The notes under the pieces are model-generated. The model did not search any database, was not told the origin of the DNA, and was given only the letters and a program-made list of their open reading frames with translations. A program made the position numbers and the translations under genes. A stretch of DNA of 64,000 bases, taken from positions 310,001 through 374,000 of the forward strand of contig NZ_WFLJ01000001.1 in assembly GCF_009208735.1 (NCBI RefSeq), given 5' to 3'. Numbering within the stretch: the first letter of the stretch is position 1; each line of letters begins with the position of its first letter. Positions 36,628 to 45,244 of this stretch are shown in pieces. Origin of the DNA: Janthinobacterium rivuli. GTDB taxonomy: Bacteria; Pseudomonadota; Gammaproteobacteria; Burkholderiales; Burkholderiaceae_D.

Positions 36628-38118
36628 TCACCTCTTTATGATATTGTTTGGCAAGTCAAGGATTATTTGCACATGATGTTCAGCACCCTTTGATTTTTTA
36701 TGCAAACTTAGTTGCCGTCCTGTAATAAGAGATATCCAACGTTTATATGGCGCTAAAATTTCAGGATCTATTGCAGCGTCTATTCTGTAATTTGATATTA
36801 TTGATTTTGCTTTTCTTCCAGACTCAGTCAAGTTCTCACCCACTATCGCTTGAGCTATCCACTCATGGCTCATCTGCGTAGCCAACTTCGTTTTTTTATT
36901 GGCCTTATTTAACCCGCTTCTTACTTCACCTGTCTTTCCTGATCGATCTATTTTAACAATCTTATTCGCGTGTTCATCACGCCCCTCATTGTTGAAAATA
37001 TCAGGCTTTCCATTTTTTACCGGATGGGCTGCCTCATTTTCCCGCAATGCTTGAAATTTCTCCTGCATCTCTGCCGGCAGGGCCGCAATTAAAGTAAAGG
37101 AATCAAAAATACTTGATTTAGTCTCACCAACAATAAATGGCTACCTAATATTCAAAGGATTTGTCCATAGATGATCCAAACCATGATGCGGCATGCTATG
37201 TTCCTCGGTCAATCGCCCTCCATTATTCACCTTGAGATGTTTCCCCTTAATGTGATAATCGGTTATATGTTCCGCAGGCACCCCGCTACGCCAATTTTTC
37301 TTTTTCTCGCCTTTTTTCTTGGTATTAACCTTGGTGGTATTCGGCGTGGCCTTGTTTTCCTTCGCGTCCTTGTTTTTCTTCGCCAGCAGTTTCTTGTCGG
37401 CCCCTGCGGCGGCCTTTCCTTCTTTCTTGGCAACGGTCGTGGCCAGGTCCTGTCCCTCTTGCCGCACGACCTTGCCCGAGGTAGCCCCTAGCGCCGCCGT
37501 GGTGTGGGGAAGTTCATTTCCCATCATCTTCGCGTGCACTTTTTTCAGCTCGGCAAACGCATCGTCGATCATGCGCGGTCCCTGCTTCTGCAATGCCTTG
37601 AGTTCGCCGATGAGCTGCCTGATTTCCGGGCCGCCGGCCATGGCTTTGATCACCCAGCTGTCGATGCCGTCGATAAAGGTCCCGATGGCACTGTTGAACA
37701 GGCCTTTGCTATCCTTGCTCAGCGCGCCCCAATCGATCTTGCGCATGAATTTTTCAACGTTGCCGCGCAAAGTGGGCGACACCGCTTCAAGCACGCGGCC
37801 GAAATGGCTGCCTTGCTTCATGAGTTTGAAGCCCACTTTCAGACTGTCGCCCACTGCCGGCACGCAGCCGACCAAGGTGATCACCAGTTCCACCCAGCCG
37901 CCCACCGCCGCCGGCGACCTGGAAATCTGGATCACGCCAAGGATCAGATCGCGCGCATCCATAGCCTGGCCGACGCCCGGAATCACACCGAGGATGCCTG
38001 TGACGATGATGTGCGATGGCGAGGACCCTGCACCTGTCACCAGTTCGGCCAGCCAGCCGCCGATACCGTCGTCGGCTTCGCGCAAAGCGCGTCCGGCTGG
38101 CGAAACGATATTACTCAT
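36628..38118 (-). pseudogene. Polymorphic PoNe-like nuclease toxin interrupted by an amber codon
   Basis: A 497-codon frame with one TAG at 37141-37143; the frame is otherwise open and continues as protein on both sides. The N-terminal ~165 residues contain two hydrophobic helical stretches (TGILGVIPGVGQ, VELVITLVGCVPAVGD), suiting a T6SS effector that contacts membranes. A Lys-rich linker (~225-285) leads to the toxin domain (GVPAEHITDYHIKGK, HGLDHLW). After the stop comes PFIVGETKSS and ~150 further residues. HGLDHLW and GETK look like the Asp and Glu-x-Lys of a PD-(D/E)xK nuclease, so the stop separates the catalytic residues. The start overlaps the vgrG relic by ATGA. It may be dead, truncated, read through, or a sequencing error. 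Confidence 0.8.
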
Positions 38119-39686
38119 GCCTGACCCTCGCCATTGTCGTGCCGTTCACGATAATTTTTTTCAGCTTCCCTGTCTTCAGGCGTCTCTTCATCGGCATAGC
38201 GGTAATCGTCATAGTGGAAATCGTATTCCAGCGTGGTGCTCCCCGCGCCGGGCGGTCGCTCAGCGGCCATTTCGGCTAATTCGTCCGGAAAATAGTTATC
38301 TTTATAATATGCATCTTCCTGCGCCAGATACTTTTCGAAGACGGCTTGCGCCTCTTCATCGGTACGCGGTTTGGCGCCGATCACCCGATTGGTTTTTTGT
38401 TTCTTGCGTGGTTCCGCGTCCCGTTCATCCTCGCCGTACAGCACCACCGCACCGCTGTTCGGAATATCGTCCAGGCGAGCAAAGCCGTGCGCATCCAGCT
38501 TGCCTTCCAGCGTGACGCCATTGGCAAACAGGAGCGTGTACGGTGCGCCAACCATGGGTTGCAGATCGTCCCAGCGGTAATTCAGTTCCAGGAAATTTTT
38601 GGCCTGGCCGGCCTGCGGCAAATAGGGCAGCTTCGCTGTGCTGCTCGCCGGCCCCGTCAACTCCTTCATGCTGGCCTTGAACTCCATCTTGCCCGGCCCG
38701 TGGATCTCGATATTGCCGCCTTCGAGCTTGATGTAGGTGCCCTGCACCGTCATCAACACGTGTTGCTTGGCCGCGATGGCGACGCTTTTGGCGGTGCTCG
38801 TCACAGTTATCGCCTTGTCGGCGGTCAGGCGCGTTTCGCCGGACTGGCTCTGGCTGCTGACCTTTCCACTGGCGGCATGCAGCCTGATGCCGGTTTCCTG
38901 GTTCGGCTTGCCGGCGTCGCTGGCCTTGCCGTAGGTGAACAGGCTGATGCCGGACTGTACAGCGTAGAAATAGTTGCCTTGCGCGCCAAAATTGATGTCC
39001 TGACCCGCGACGATGCTGGCGGTATTTCCGGCGTTGAAGATGGCATGGGCTGGCGTGGTGGCGGCGATGCCGGCCGGGCTGGACAGTTGCAACAGCCGCG
39101 CGCTGTAGGCGATGGGCTGGGCCTCGCTGCTGCTGTCGCTGGTCTTGAGCGCGTCTATGCGGTGCCGCATTTGCTGCAGCGCTGGCAAGGCGTCCGGCAC
39201 CGGTTCGGCCTGCCCATGCTCATCCTGCCGAGGGACGGGCTGCTGGCGTCGCCCGTATGCTCAAAATAGTAAAACAGGCCCTCTTCCAGCATCAGCCGTT
39301 CGGCAAACGCCAGGTCGCTTTCCTGGTACTGGGTGGTCAGGCTGCGTGGTGAATACACGGCGCGCTCGGCGATATCAAAGCGCCATGCGGGTGCCAGCTT
39401 GCCTTGACCTTGGTACGCGGCAAAGAGCGCGTCGAGGATATCGCACACGGTCATGTCCTGGAACACGCGGCTATCCCGGCCGCGCGCCAGGAACGCTGTC
39501 CACGGTTGCACCACCCAGCGAAATCGAGGCATCGGTGGATAGGGCCGCTATCTGAAACGTGAATCCTTGGCTGAGCCCTTCCTCGCCGCGCACGCATTCG
39601 GCCAGCAAGTGGTTCTCGCCTAGTGGCGTGCTCAACCGCAGCAATCTGGTGGCTTGCGTGAAACCCGCACGCGGCGAAGCGAGCAT
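38115..39686 (-). pseudogene. vgrG (type VI spike) relic with two internal deletions
   Basis: Three VgrG pieces remain in order. The N-terminus (from ATG 39686) reads AGFTQATRLLRLSTPLGENH and LLAECVRGEEGLSQGF. A second piece in another frame reads VQPWTAFLARGRDSRVFQD and SDLAFAERLMLEEGLFYYFE. From about 39240, back in the first frame, RQDEHGQAEPVPDALPAL leads into a DUF2345 region (SPAGIAATTPAHAIFNAGN) and a C-terminal extension ending at the toxin start. The junctions near 39520 and 39240 lack roughly 35 residues and several hundred residues (rest of the gp27-like part and the gp5 core). This cannot make a working spike. Confidence 0.85.
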
Positions 39687-39952
39687 CGGATACTCCCAAT
39701 AGGCGGTCTCCCGCTCGAAAATTAGTAGATATGCATTTTTGCAAAAGACATTACACCTCAGAATTATTTTTCTAGCAAGAGTGATTCGATTGAAATCCGC
39801 GCCGCCAGGCGGAATCGTCCGGCGCGCCCGCGCAGGGGATGAAACGGCCATCGGTCGACAAATACCATCGGACTTTGCACTGCCCTGCGGGGCAGGGGCT
39901 TTCCTGGCGCTATGTTCTAATATCAGATCCTGACCATCCCAACTTTCCTGCA

Positions 39953-40627
39953 ATGCCTACCGCACTTCATCTGCCGCTCGCCGCCTCCCTCTTCATGCTC
40001 ATCCACATTTCCGTCATGGCCATCTGCGCCAGGCTGTTCGGCATCACGGTGCGCAGCGTCAGCTACGGCGTGGGGCCGACCTTGCTGGCGTTGGGAAAAG
40101 TGAAGATCAAGCTGCTGCCCCTGGCCGGCGGCGTGGCGCTGAAAGATACGCGTGAAGAAGAACTGTATGACGACGATCCCTGCCTCGATGCCTACAACTT
40201 CCAGCCGCTGTGGAAGCAGGTGCTGCTGCCGTTGAGCGGCGTGGCCGTGTTGCTGGCCTTGTCGCTGGGCATCATGGGAGCCTCAGGCTGGGCCAGCTTT
40301 GGCGCCGCCTTCGGAGAAATCATCCGCGGTGCGCTGGCACCGCTGTCGACGGCGCAGGAATTGCTGGGCAATGGAGAGGCGTTTGCCCGTACACACGGCT
40401 TTGCGCTCGTGTTCGCCCTGTTCTCATTGAAACTGTGCGCCTTCAACCTGCTGCCGTTTGCCGGCTTGAACGGGGGACAGACGCTGCTGGCCATCGCGCG
40501 TGGCGGCAAGCCCTTTGTGGCGTGGGAAGAGACGGCGGCGAAGTGGCTGTTGCTGCCGGGACTGGCGGTCTTGCTGGCGTGGGTGGCGGCGTTCGGCTGG
40601 CATGGCTGGCAAGCCATGTCGGCGTAG
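39953..40627 (+). CDS. Site-2-protease-like membrane protein without metal ligands
   Basis: A 224-residue protein with four to five helices aligning with the RseP/M50 core. The first helix has FMLIHISVMAICARLFG where the family has HExxH. Then come VSYGVGPTLLAL and LLPLAGGVAL (family: FSIGFG and PLGGYVK), and NLLPFAGLNGGQ (family: NLxPxPxLDGG). Only the first His of HExxH remains; Glu, the second His and the Asp of LDGG are replaced. So it is predicted to keep the fold but not proteolysis. It may bind rather than cut membrane substrates. The start at 39953 opens the conserved part. Confidence 0.75.
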   Translation: MPTALHLPLAASLFMLIHISVMAICARLFGITVRSVSYGVGPTLLALGKVKIKLLPLAGGVALKDTREEELYDDDPCLDAYNFQPLWKQVLLPLSGVAVLLALSLGIMGASGWASFGAAFGEIIRGALAPLSTAQELLGNGEAFARTHGFALVFALFSLKLCAFNLLPFAGLNGGQTLLAIARGGKPFVAWEETAAKWLLLPGLAVLLAWVAAFGWHGWQAMSA

Positions 40628-40665
40628 GCCGGCTTGGCGCTTGCGCGCCGGCCGGCCTGCACACA

Positions 40666-42348
40666 TCAGTTCACCCTTCTGGCCGGCATGTCCTGCCCTT
40701 CCTGGCGCAATATCAGCTGCTCGGTCTTGCCGCTGGCACCCTTGCTGAAACGTACTTCCGCATCGACTTCATTTGAAAAGAAAGCCGTATCGCTCATCGG
40801 CAACATGGCCAGCTTGCGGAAGCCCGTCACCTGGGCAAAGAACTTGTCGCCTTCGCGCGTCACGTCCAGATAGACTTCGGGCGCCAGCGCGTACCTGCCC
40901 ACATAGGCATCGAATTGCGCCGTCGTCATGGCGACCACCGTACGCGCCGGCTTGGCGGCGCTGGCGCGCTCGTGCACCGTCTTCGATTCACCGCCATCAT
41001 TGAGGATCAGCTGCGCCTCGCCCTTCGGTCCCCGCTCGAATTCGGCAGTGGTGAGCGTATTTTCAATCAGGAAGCCATTGGGCGAGTACGCCAGCATGCG
41101 CTGTGCCGGACGGCCCGTGCGTTGCAGCAGCAAGTTGCCCTCGAAGTTACGGATCGTATAGCCAGCCTTGTCGTTGATGGCATACACGCCCGCGTAGGCG
41201 TCAAGGATGGCGGGCTTGAGCGTGATGACCTTGACCTCGGGATAGGGCCGGCCGACGGCGACGGCAGCCGCCTTGCGCGCCACCACATCGGGATCGACCA
41301 GGCCCGTATCCGCGTTTTCCAACACGGCCACATACACTTTTTCTTTCGGCAAACGCATCGCATACGTGGCAAAGCCATTGATCCCGCCGCCATGGTGGAT
41401 GACGGGCGTGTTTTGCCACTTGCCCAGCATCCAGCCATAGCCGTAGCGGGTGACCTTGCCGTCGTTCAGCTTGGCCTGGTTGAATGCCTGTTGCCAGGTG
41501 TCCGCCTTGAGCAGCTTGCCGTCGGAGATGGCCGCGTCCCAGCGCGCCAGGTCGTCCACGGTGGAAACGAGCGCGCCGGCCGCATACGGCTGCGTCATGC
41601 TCAAGGGCAGGTTCGGCGCATAGGCCTCGCCCGAACGGATATGCCCGGCCGCCCGCTTGGCCGGCCGGCGCTCGTGGCCTTCATACGCCGTGTCGTTCAT
41701 GCCCAGCGGCACAAAGATCTGCTGTTCCATGAAATTGGCATACGGCTGGCCCGCAGCCTTTTCGATGATGGCGCCCAGCAGGAAATAGCCGGAGCTGCTG
41801 TAGCGCCATTGCGTGCCCGGTTCAAAATCGAGCGGATCGTTCTTGAAGAAATCGATCATCTGCGCCACACTCAGGTCTTTGGTGCTGTTCGGCACGAATT
41901 CAGGCTTGACCGTGTAGTCGTGGATGCCGGACGTGTGCGCGAGCAACTGCTCGATCGTGATTTTCTTGCCGTGGGTCGGATAGTCGGGCAGAAACTTCGT
42001 GATGTCATCGGTGATGGCCAGCTTGCCCTGGTCGGCCAGCAGCAGGATGGCGACGGCCGTGAATTGCTTGGAAATCGAGCCCAGGCGCAGCGACATGTCG
42101 GGCGTCAGCGGCGTGCCTTCCTGCACGCTGGCCAGGCCATACGCCTTGCGCAGCAGCGGCTGGCCATCCTTGACGACGATGACGACGGCGCCCGGTTCCG
42201 TGGGCTTGTAATAGGGAGCGATGCTGGCATCGATCTGCGCGGCCAGCGCCTGCTGCCGCTGGCTTAGTGGAGCGGGTTCGCCGGCCCAGCCGGCAGGGGC
42301 TTGCAACAGGATCAAGGTGGCGAGACAGATGCTGGAGACTTTAAACAT
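40666..42348 (-). CDS. Class C beta-lactamase-fold serine hydrolase
   Basis: A 560-residue secreted protein with signal peptide (GWA-G). The penicillin-binding fold has Ser91-x-x-Lys94 (SISK), Tyr183 in YSS, and HGGG at ~319-322. About 170 C-terminal residues form extra beta domains as in many peptidase S12 proteins. These enzymes act on D-amino acid peptides or esters; true beta-lactamase activity is not implied. The ATG at 42348 was preferred over an upstream TTG at 42378. It is convergent with the S2P-like gene. Confidence 0.88.
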   Translation of the reverse strand: MFKVSSICLATLILLQAPAGWAGEPAPLSQRQQALAAQIDASIAPYYKPTEPGAVVIVVKDGQPLLRKAYGLASVQEGTPLTPDMSLRLGSISKQFTAVAILLLADQGKLAITDDITKFLPDYPTHGKKITIEQLLAHTSGIHDYTVKPEFVPNSTKDLSVAQMIDFFKNDPLDFEPGTQWRYSSSGYFLLGAIIEKAAGQPYANFMEQQIFVPLGMNDTAYEGHERRPAKRAAGHIRSGEAYAPNLPLSMTQPYAAGALVSTVDDLARWDAAISDGKLLKADTWQQAFNQAKLNDGKVTRYGYGWMLGKWQNTPVIHHGGGINGFATYAMRLPKEKVYVAVLENADTGLVDPDVVARKAAAVAVGRPYPEVKVITLKPAILDAYAGVYAINDKAGYTIRNFEGNLLLQRTGRPAQRMLAYSPNGFLIENTLTTAEFERGPKGEAQLILNDGGESKTVHERASAAKPARTVVAMTTAQFDAYVGRYALAPEVYLDVTREGDKFFAQVTGFRKLAMLPMSDTAFFSNEVDAEVRFSKGASGKTEQLILRQEGQDMPARRVN

Positions 42349-42801
42349 GCGGATCACTTTCACAGGAAGGATAAACAAGCGTGGTCGCTCCCCTGGCGGC
42401 GGCTAGCGGGATGACATGTTTTGCTTTAGGAAATATTTCCAAATAGCTCATTCAGCCTAACAGACGCGACGTGAGTAAATCTATCCATTTGTCACATGAA
42501 CAATGCATGCTGGCCCAACGCTGTGCATTTCGGAAAAGCATGTTGTCATATGAATTTATATTACAAATGAAATATTCATTCATGAAATGAATAATACCCA
42601 TTATCACTGTGAATTGGCTGGAAACGGACCGGCGGCCTATACTCAAGCCGTCTCCCCTACACTGTTTCCCATGCACACCCAGCTCAGCCCGCACACTCCG
42701 CGGGCTTTTTGTTCCCGGCCATTGCCACTCCGTCTTTCCCCTCTTACCCATCACCGGGCGCGCGTTTCACCGCCAGCCCAGCCCCCGGCAGGGAGCGCGA
42801 T
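42349..42801. other. Intergenic region with candidate promoter and early terminator
   Basis: 453 bp between divergent genes, AT-rich from 42420 to 42610. On the + strand a TTGGCT (42614) and TATACT (42638) with an 18-bp spacer resemble a sigma-70 promoter. It is followed within ~70 bp by the terminator-like hairpin at 42687. No protein-coding gene is convincing. Confidence 0.5.
42687..42710 (+). terminator. Terminator-like hairpin in the bestrophin leader
   Basis: GCCCGC (42687-42692), 7-base loop, GCGGGC (42700-42705), then five T residues. It lies 92 bp before the bestrophin start, so it is either an attenuator or the end of a short RNA starting near 42650. Confidence 0.6.
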
Positions 42802-43743
42802 ATGATCGTGCGCGAGCGTCCTTCGGCGCTAAGGCTCTTTCTGGTGGTGCGCGGCTCCGTCCTGCCGCGCATCCGCACCACGCTCATCGTCAATACCGTG
42901 ATCGCCACCCTCGTCACCTGGTGCCACGGCACCCTGTTCGACCACAAGGTGATCCTCACCACCATTCCGTTTACCCTGATCGGCTTGCCCTTGGCTATCT
43001 TCCTGGGCTTTCGCAACACGGCCGCCTACGACCGCTACTGGGAAGCGCGCAAGCTGTGGGGCGAACTGGTCTTGCGCAGCCGTAATTTCTCGCGCCAGTG
43101 CCAGACGATGATACGCAGCGACACGCCGGCCCACGCGAGGCTGGGCCTGGACGATGTGCGCGTGCGCATGATTTACCGCACCATCGCCTTTTGCCACGCG
43201 TTGCGCCACCAACTGCGCGACACGCGCGGACCGGCCGACTTGCAGCCGCTGCTGCGCCCTGCCGAATGGGAGGCGGCCTGCAAGGCGGCGAACCCGTCCG
43301 ACTACCTGATGCTGCAGATGGGCCACGACCTGGCCGACTGCATCCGGCAGGGCCGCATCGACAGCATCCTGGCCACGCAGATCGATAACACGGTCTCGGC
43401 CATGGTGGCGGCAGGCGCTTCGTGCGAACGCATCCGCAGCACGCCGATTCCCTTCTCGTACTCGCTGCTGCTGCACCGCACGGCTTATCTGTACTGTTTC
43501 CTGCTGCCCTTCGGTCTCGTCGATTCGCTCGGCTTCATGACGCCGTTCGTCGTCGCCATCGTCGCCTATACCTTCTTTGGCCTCGATGCCCTGGGCGACG
43601 AGATCGAGGAACCGTTCGGCGAAGATGCCAACGACTTGCCGCTGTCGGCCATGTGCCGCGCCATCGAAATCAGCTTGCGCGAATCCGTGCAGGATGAGAA
43701 CGTGCCGCCGCCCATGCAAGCTGTCGATTTCCTGCTGAATTGA
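42802..43743 (+). CDS. Bestrophin-family (UPF0187) channel
   Basis: A 313-residue inner-membrane protein of the bestrophin family, with basic N-terminus, transmembrane helices near residues 25-65 and 215-260, and the conserved FRNTAAYDRYWEARKLWGEL segment and a C-terminal DEIEEPFGEDANDLPL block. Bacterial bestrophins form pentameric ion channels. GGGAG just upstream selects the ATG at 42802 over one 93 bp upstream. Confidence 0.9.
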   Translation: MIVRERPSALRLFLVVRGSVLPRIRTTLIVNTVIATLVTWCHGTLFDHKVILTTIPFTLIGLPLAIFLGFRNTAAYDRYWEARKLWGELVLRSRNFSRQCQTMIRSDTPAHARLGLDDVRVRMIYRTIAFCHALRHQLRDTRGPADLQPLLRPAEWEAACKAANPSDYLMLQMGHDLADCIRQGRIDSILATQIDNTVSAMVAAGASCERIRSTPIPFSYSLLLHRTAYLYCFLLPFGLVDSLGFMTPFVVAIVAYTFFGLDALGDEIEEPFGEDANDLPLSAMCRAIEISLRESVQDENVPPPMQAVDFLLN

Positions 43744-43763
43744 TCCGCACGGCAGCTTTCCCC

Positions 43764-43794
43764 TTGACCTTACCATCGGGGGAAGGCTTACAGT
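43764..43794 (+). promoter_or_regulatory. MerR/CueR-type promoter of copZ
   Basis: TTGACC (43764-43769) and TACAGT (43789-43794) are separated by 19 bp, the over-long spacer typical of MerR-family promoters. Within it ACCTTACC and GGGAAGGC form an imperfect dyad. CueR would twist this promoter open on binding Cu(I). Confidence 0.75.
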
Positions 43795-43825
43795 GGAAGC
43801 ACTTAATCATTCAAGGAGTGCTTGC

Positions 43826-44026
43826 ATGTATCAGTTACAAGTTGAAAACATGAGCTGCGGCCATTGCGTCGGCTCGGTCACGAAAGCGGTGCAAGGCGTC
43901 GATCCGCAAGCCCAGGTGCAGATCGACCTGGCCAGCAAGCGCGTCACGGTGGAATCGCCCGCCGAACTGGGCGCCATCAGCGCGGCCATCGTGGAAGCGG
44001 GCTACCCCGTGACCAGCGCGCAGTAA
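43826..44026 (+). CDS. copZ: CopZ-like copper chaperone (HMA domain)
   Basis: A 66-residue single heavy-metal-associated domain with the metal site MSCGHC near residue 10 and the usual beta-alpha-beta-beta-alpha-beta pattern ending EAGYPV. It would carry Cu(I) to the CopA ATPase. AAGGAG at 43813 fixes the ATG at 43826. It has its own CueR-type promoter and is convergent with the GST gene. Confidence 0.93.
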   Translation: MYQLQVENMSCGHCVGSVTKAVQGVDPQAQVQIDLASKRVTVESPAELGAISAAIVEAGYPVTSAQ

Positions 44027-44050
44027 CAGCAGCAACAGCAGCAACAAGAC

Positions 44051-44077
44051 AGTCGGCCCTTGCGCCGGCTGTTTTTA
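44051..44077 (+). terminator. Terminator after copZ
   Basis: AGTCGGC (44051-44057) and GCCGGCT (44064-44070), one G-T pair, six-base loop, followed by TTTTT. It reaches to within 2 bp of the convergent GST stop. Confidence 0.8.
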
Positions 44078-44078
44078 T

Positions 44079-44801
44079 TTACCCGTCCAGCTCGGGATAG
44101 TGGCGAAAGATGCCTTCCTCATTGAAGGCGATTCTGCGCTTCGAGCGCAGGTAGCGGGCGATGTTCGGGCGCACCGCCACGGCATCGTGCAAGTCAAACA
44201 GGGCGGGATACCGGGGCGCCAGGCGCGCCATGGCTTGCGGAAACGCGTAACGCAAGCCCGCCAGCATCTGGAACAGCGACAGGTCGCCATACGTGAGTCT
44301 TGCACCCAGCAGATACTGGCCCCGGCTGTTCAGCAAGACTTGGTTAAAGTAATCGAGGAATTTGGGCAAACGTGTTGCGCGGAAATCGACGCTGCGCAGC
44401 ATGGCCGCCTGCTGTTGCTCTTCATAATATTGGTTCACCGACAGCGGATGGTGCGTGTCATGTACTTCCGTGAGCCAGTCCGACATCGTCAGCTGCAGCT
44501 GGTTCAGCCACAGGCGCCCGCTTTCCGCGCGCGGCGCCAGGCCCAGGCGCCGGCCCAGGTACAGCAGGATATTGCTCGTCTGGCCGATCAGCACATCGCC
44601 ATCGCGCAGCACGGGCGGCGCGTAGGCGGCGTGTGGCGTGCTGTCGCCATCAAGGCAGGCCAGCATGGCCGGCATGCCCTGCCCCTTGCGCTCGGGCAAG
44701 CGGGCGATATCGCGATAATCGGCGCCCGCCTCTTCCAGCGCCAGGCGGATGAATTCTCCACGTCCCTGTATCGTGGGCCAGTAGTACAGTTCATAGACCA
44801 T
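44079..44801 (-). CDS. Glutathione S-transferase-like protein
   Basis: A 240-residue two-domain GST. The thioredoxin-like N-terminal half has YELYYWPTIQGRGEFIRLALEE and the glutathione-contacting VLIGQTSNILLYLG. The helical C-terminal half has LTYGDLSLFQMLAGL. This N-terminus resembles sigma/pi-type GSTs, with Tyr as likely catalytic residue. GGAGG five bases upstream fixes ATG 44801 over a GTG at 44807. It lies 21 bp downstream of cueR on the same strand, so it is probably read with copA-cueR. Confidence 0.88.
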   Translation of the reverse strand: MVYELYYWPTIQGRGEFIRLALEEAGADYRDIARLPERKGQGMPAMLACLDGDSTPHAAYAPPVLRDGDVLIGQTSNILLYLGRRLGLAPRAESGRLWLNQLQLTMSDWLTEVHDTHHPLSVNQYYEEQQQAAMLRSVDFRATRLPKFLDYFNQVLLNSRGQYLLGARLTYGDLSLFQMLAGLRYAFPQAMARLAPRYPALFDLHDAVAVRPNIARYLRSKRRIAFNEEGIFRHYPELDG

Positions 44802-44822
44802 ACACACCTCCGTTGATTTACC

Positions 44823-45242
44823 TCAATGGCAACAGGCTTTCGCTTCCGTGTCACCGGCCAGCCCCAGGCTTTGCAGGATGGGGCAATCGGGCCTGTCGTC
44901 GCCGTGGCACGATTGCGCCAGGTGGGCCAGGGTATCGCGCATTTCCGTCAGTTCGGCGATGCGCTTGTTGAGCTCGTCGACGTGCGCCAGGGCGATGCCT
45001 TTCACGTCCGCGCTGGCGCGCTGGTCGTTTTGCCACAGCGACAGCAGTTCGCGGATCTGTTCCAGCGAAAAACCCAGCCCCCGCCCGCGTTTAATGAAAC
45101 GCAAGGCGTGCAAGTCGTTCGGCGTGTAGATGCGGTAACCGGCGTCGCTGCGCGCGCTGGGTTTTAACAGGGCAATACTTTCGTAGTAGCGTATCATTTT
45201 TGCCGATACGCCCGTCTCGCTTGCCGCCTGGCCGATATTCAT
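44823..45242 (-). CDS. cueR: CueR copper-responsive MerR-family activator
   Basis: A 139-residue MerR protein with N-terminal winged HTH (MNIGQAASETGVSAKMIRYYE) and dimerisation helix. The Cu(I) ligands Cys112 and Cys120 and the Ser77 that favours monovalent metals match E. coli CueR numbering exactly, and the C-terminal Cys-Cys-His tail is also present. It starts 2 bp after the copA stop, using an AAGGAG inside the end of copA. It should activate the copA and copZ promoters. Confidence 0.95.
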   Translation of the reverse strand: MNIGQAASETGVSAKMIRYYESIALLKPSARSDAGYRIYTPNDLHALRFIKRGRGLGFSLEQIRELLSLWQNDQRASADVKGIALAHVDELNKRIAELTEMRDTLAHLAQSCHGDDRPDCPILQSLGLAGDTEAKACCH

Positions 45243-45244
45243 CC

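Noticed and set aside
39884..39902. GC-rich hairpin upstream of the S2P-like gene
   Set aside because: No T tract follows and the arms are short, so it was not called a terminator or riboswitch.
42452..42754. 100-codon minus-strand frame in the intergenic region before the bestrophin gene
   Set aside because: No ribosome-binding site or recognisable motif; it spans the promoter-like and terminator-like elements on the other strand.
44027..44048. CAGCAACAG-type short repeat after copZ
   Set aside because: About two imperfect units of 9 bp; too short to call a meaningful repeat.
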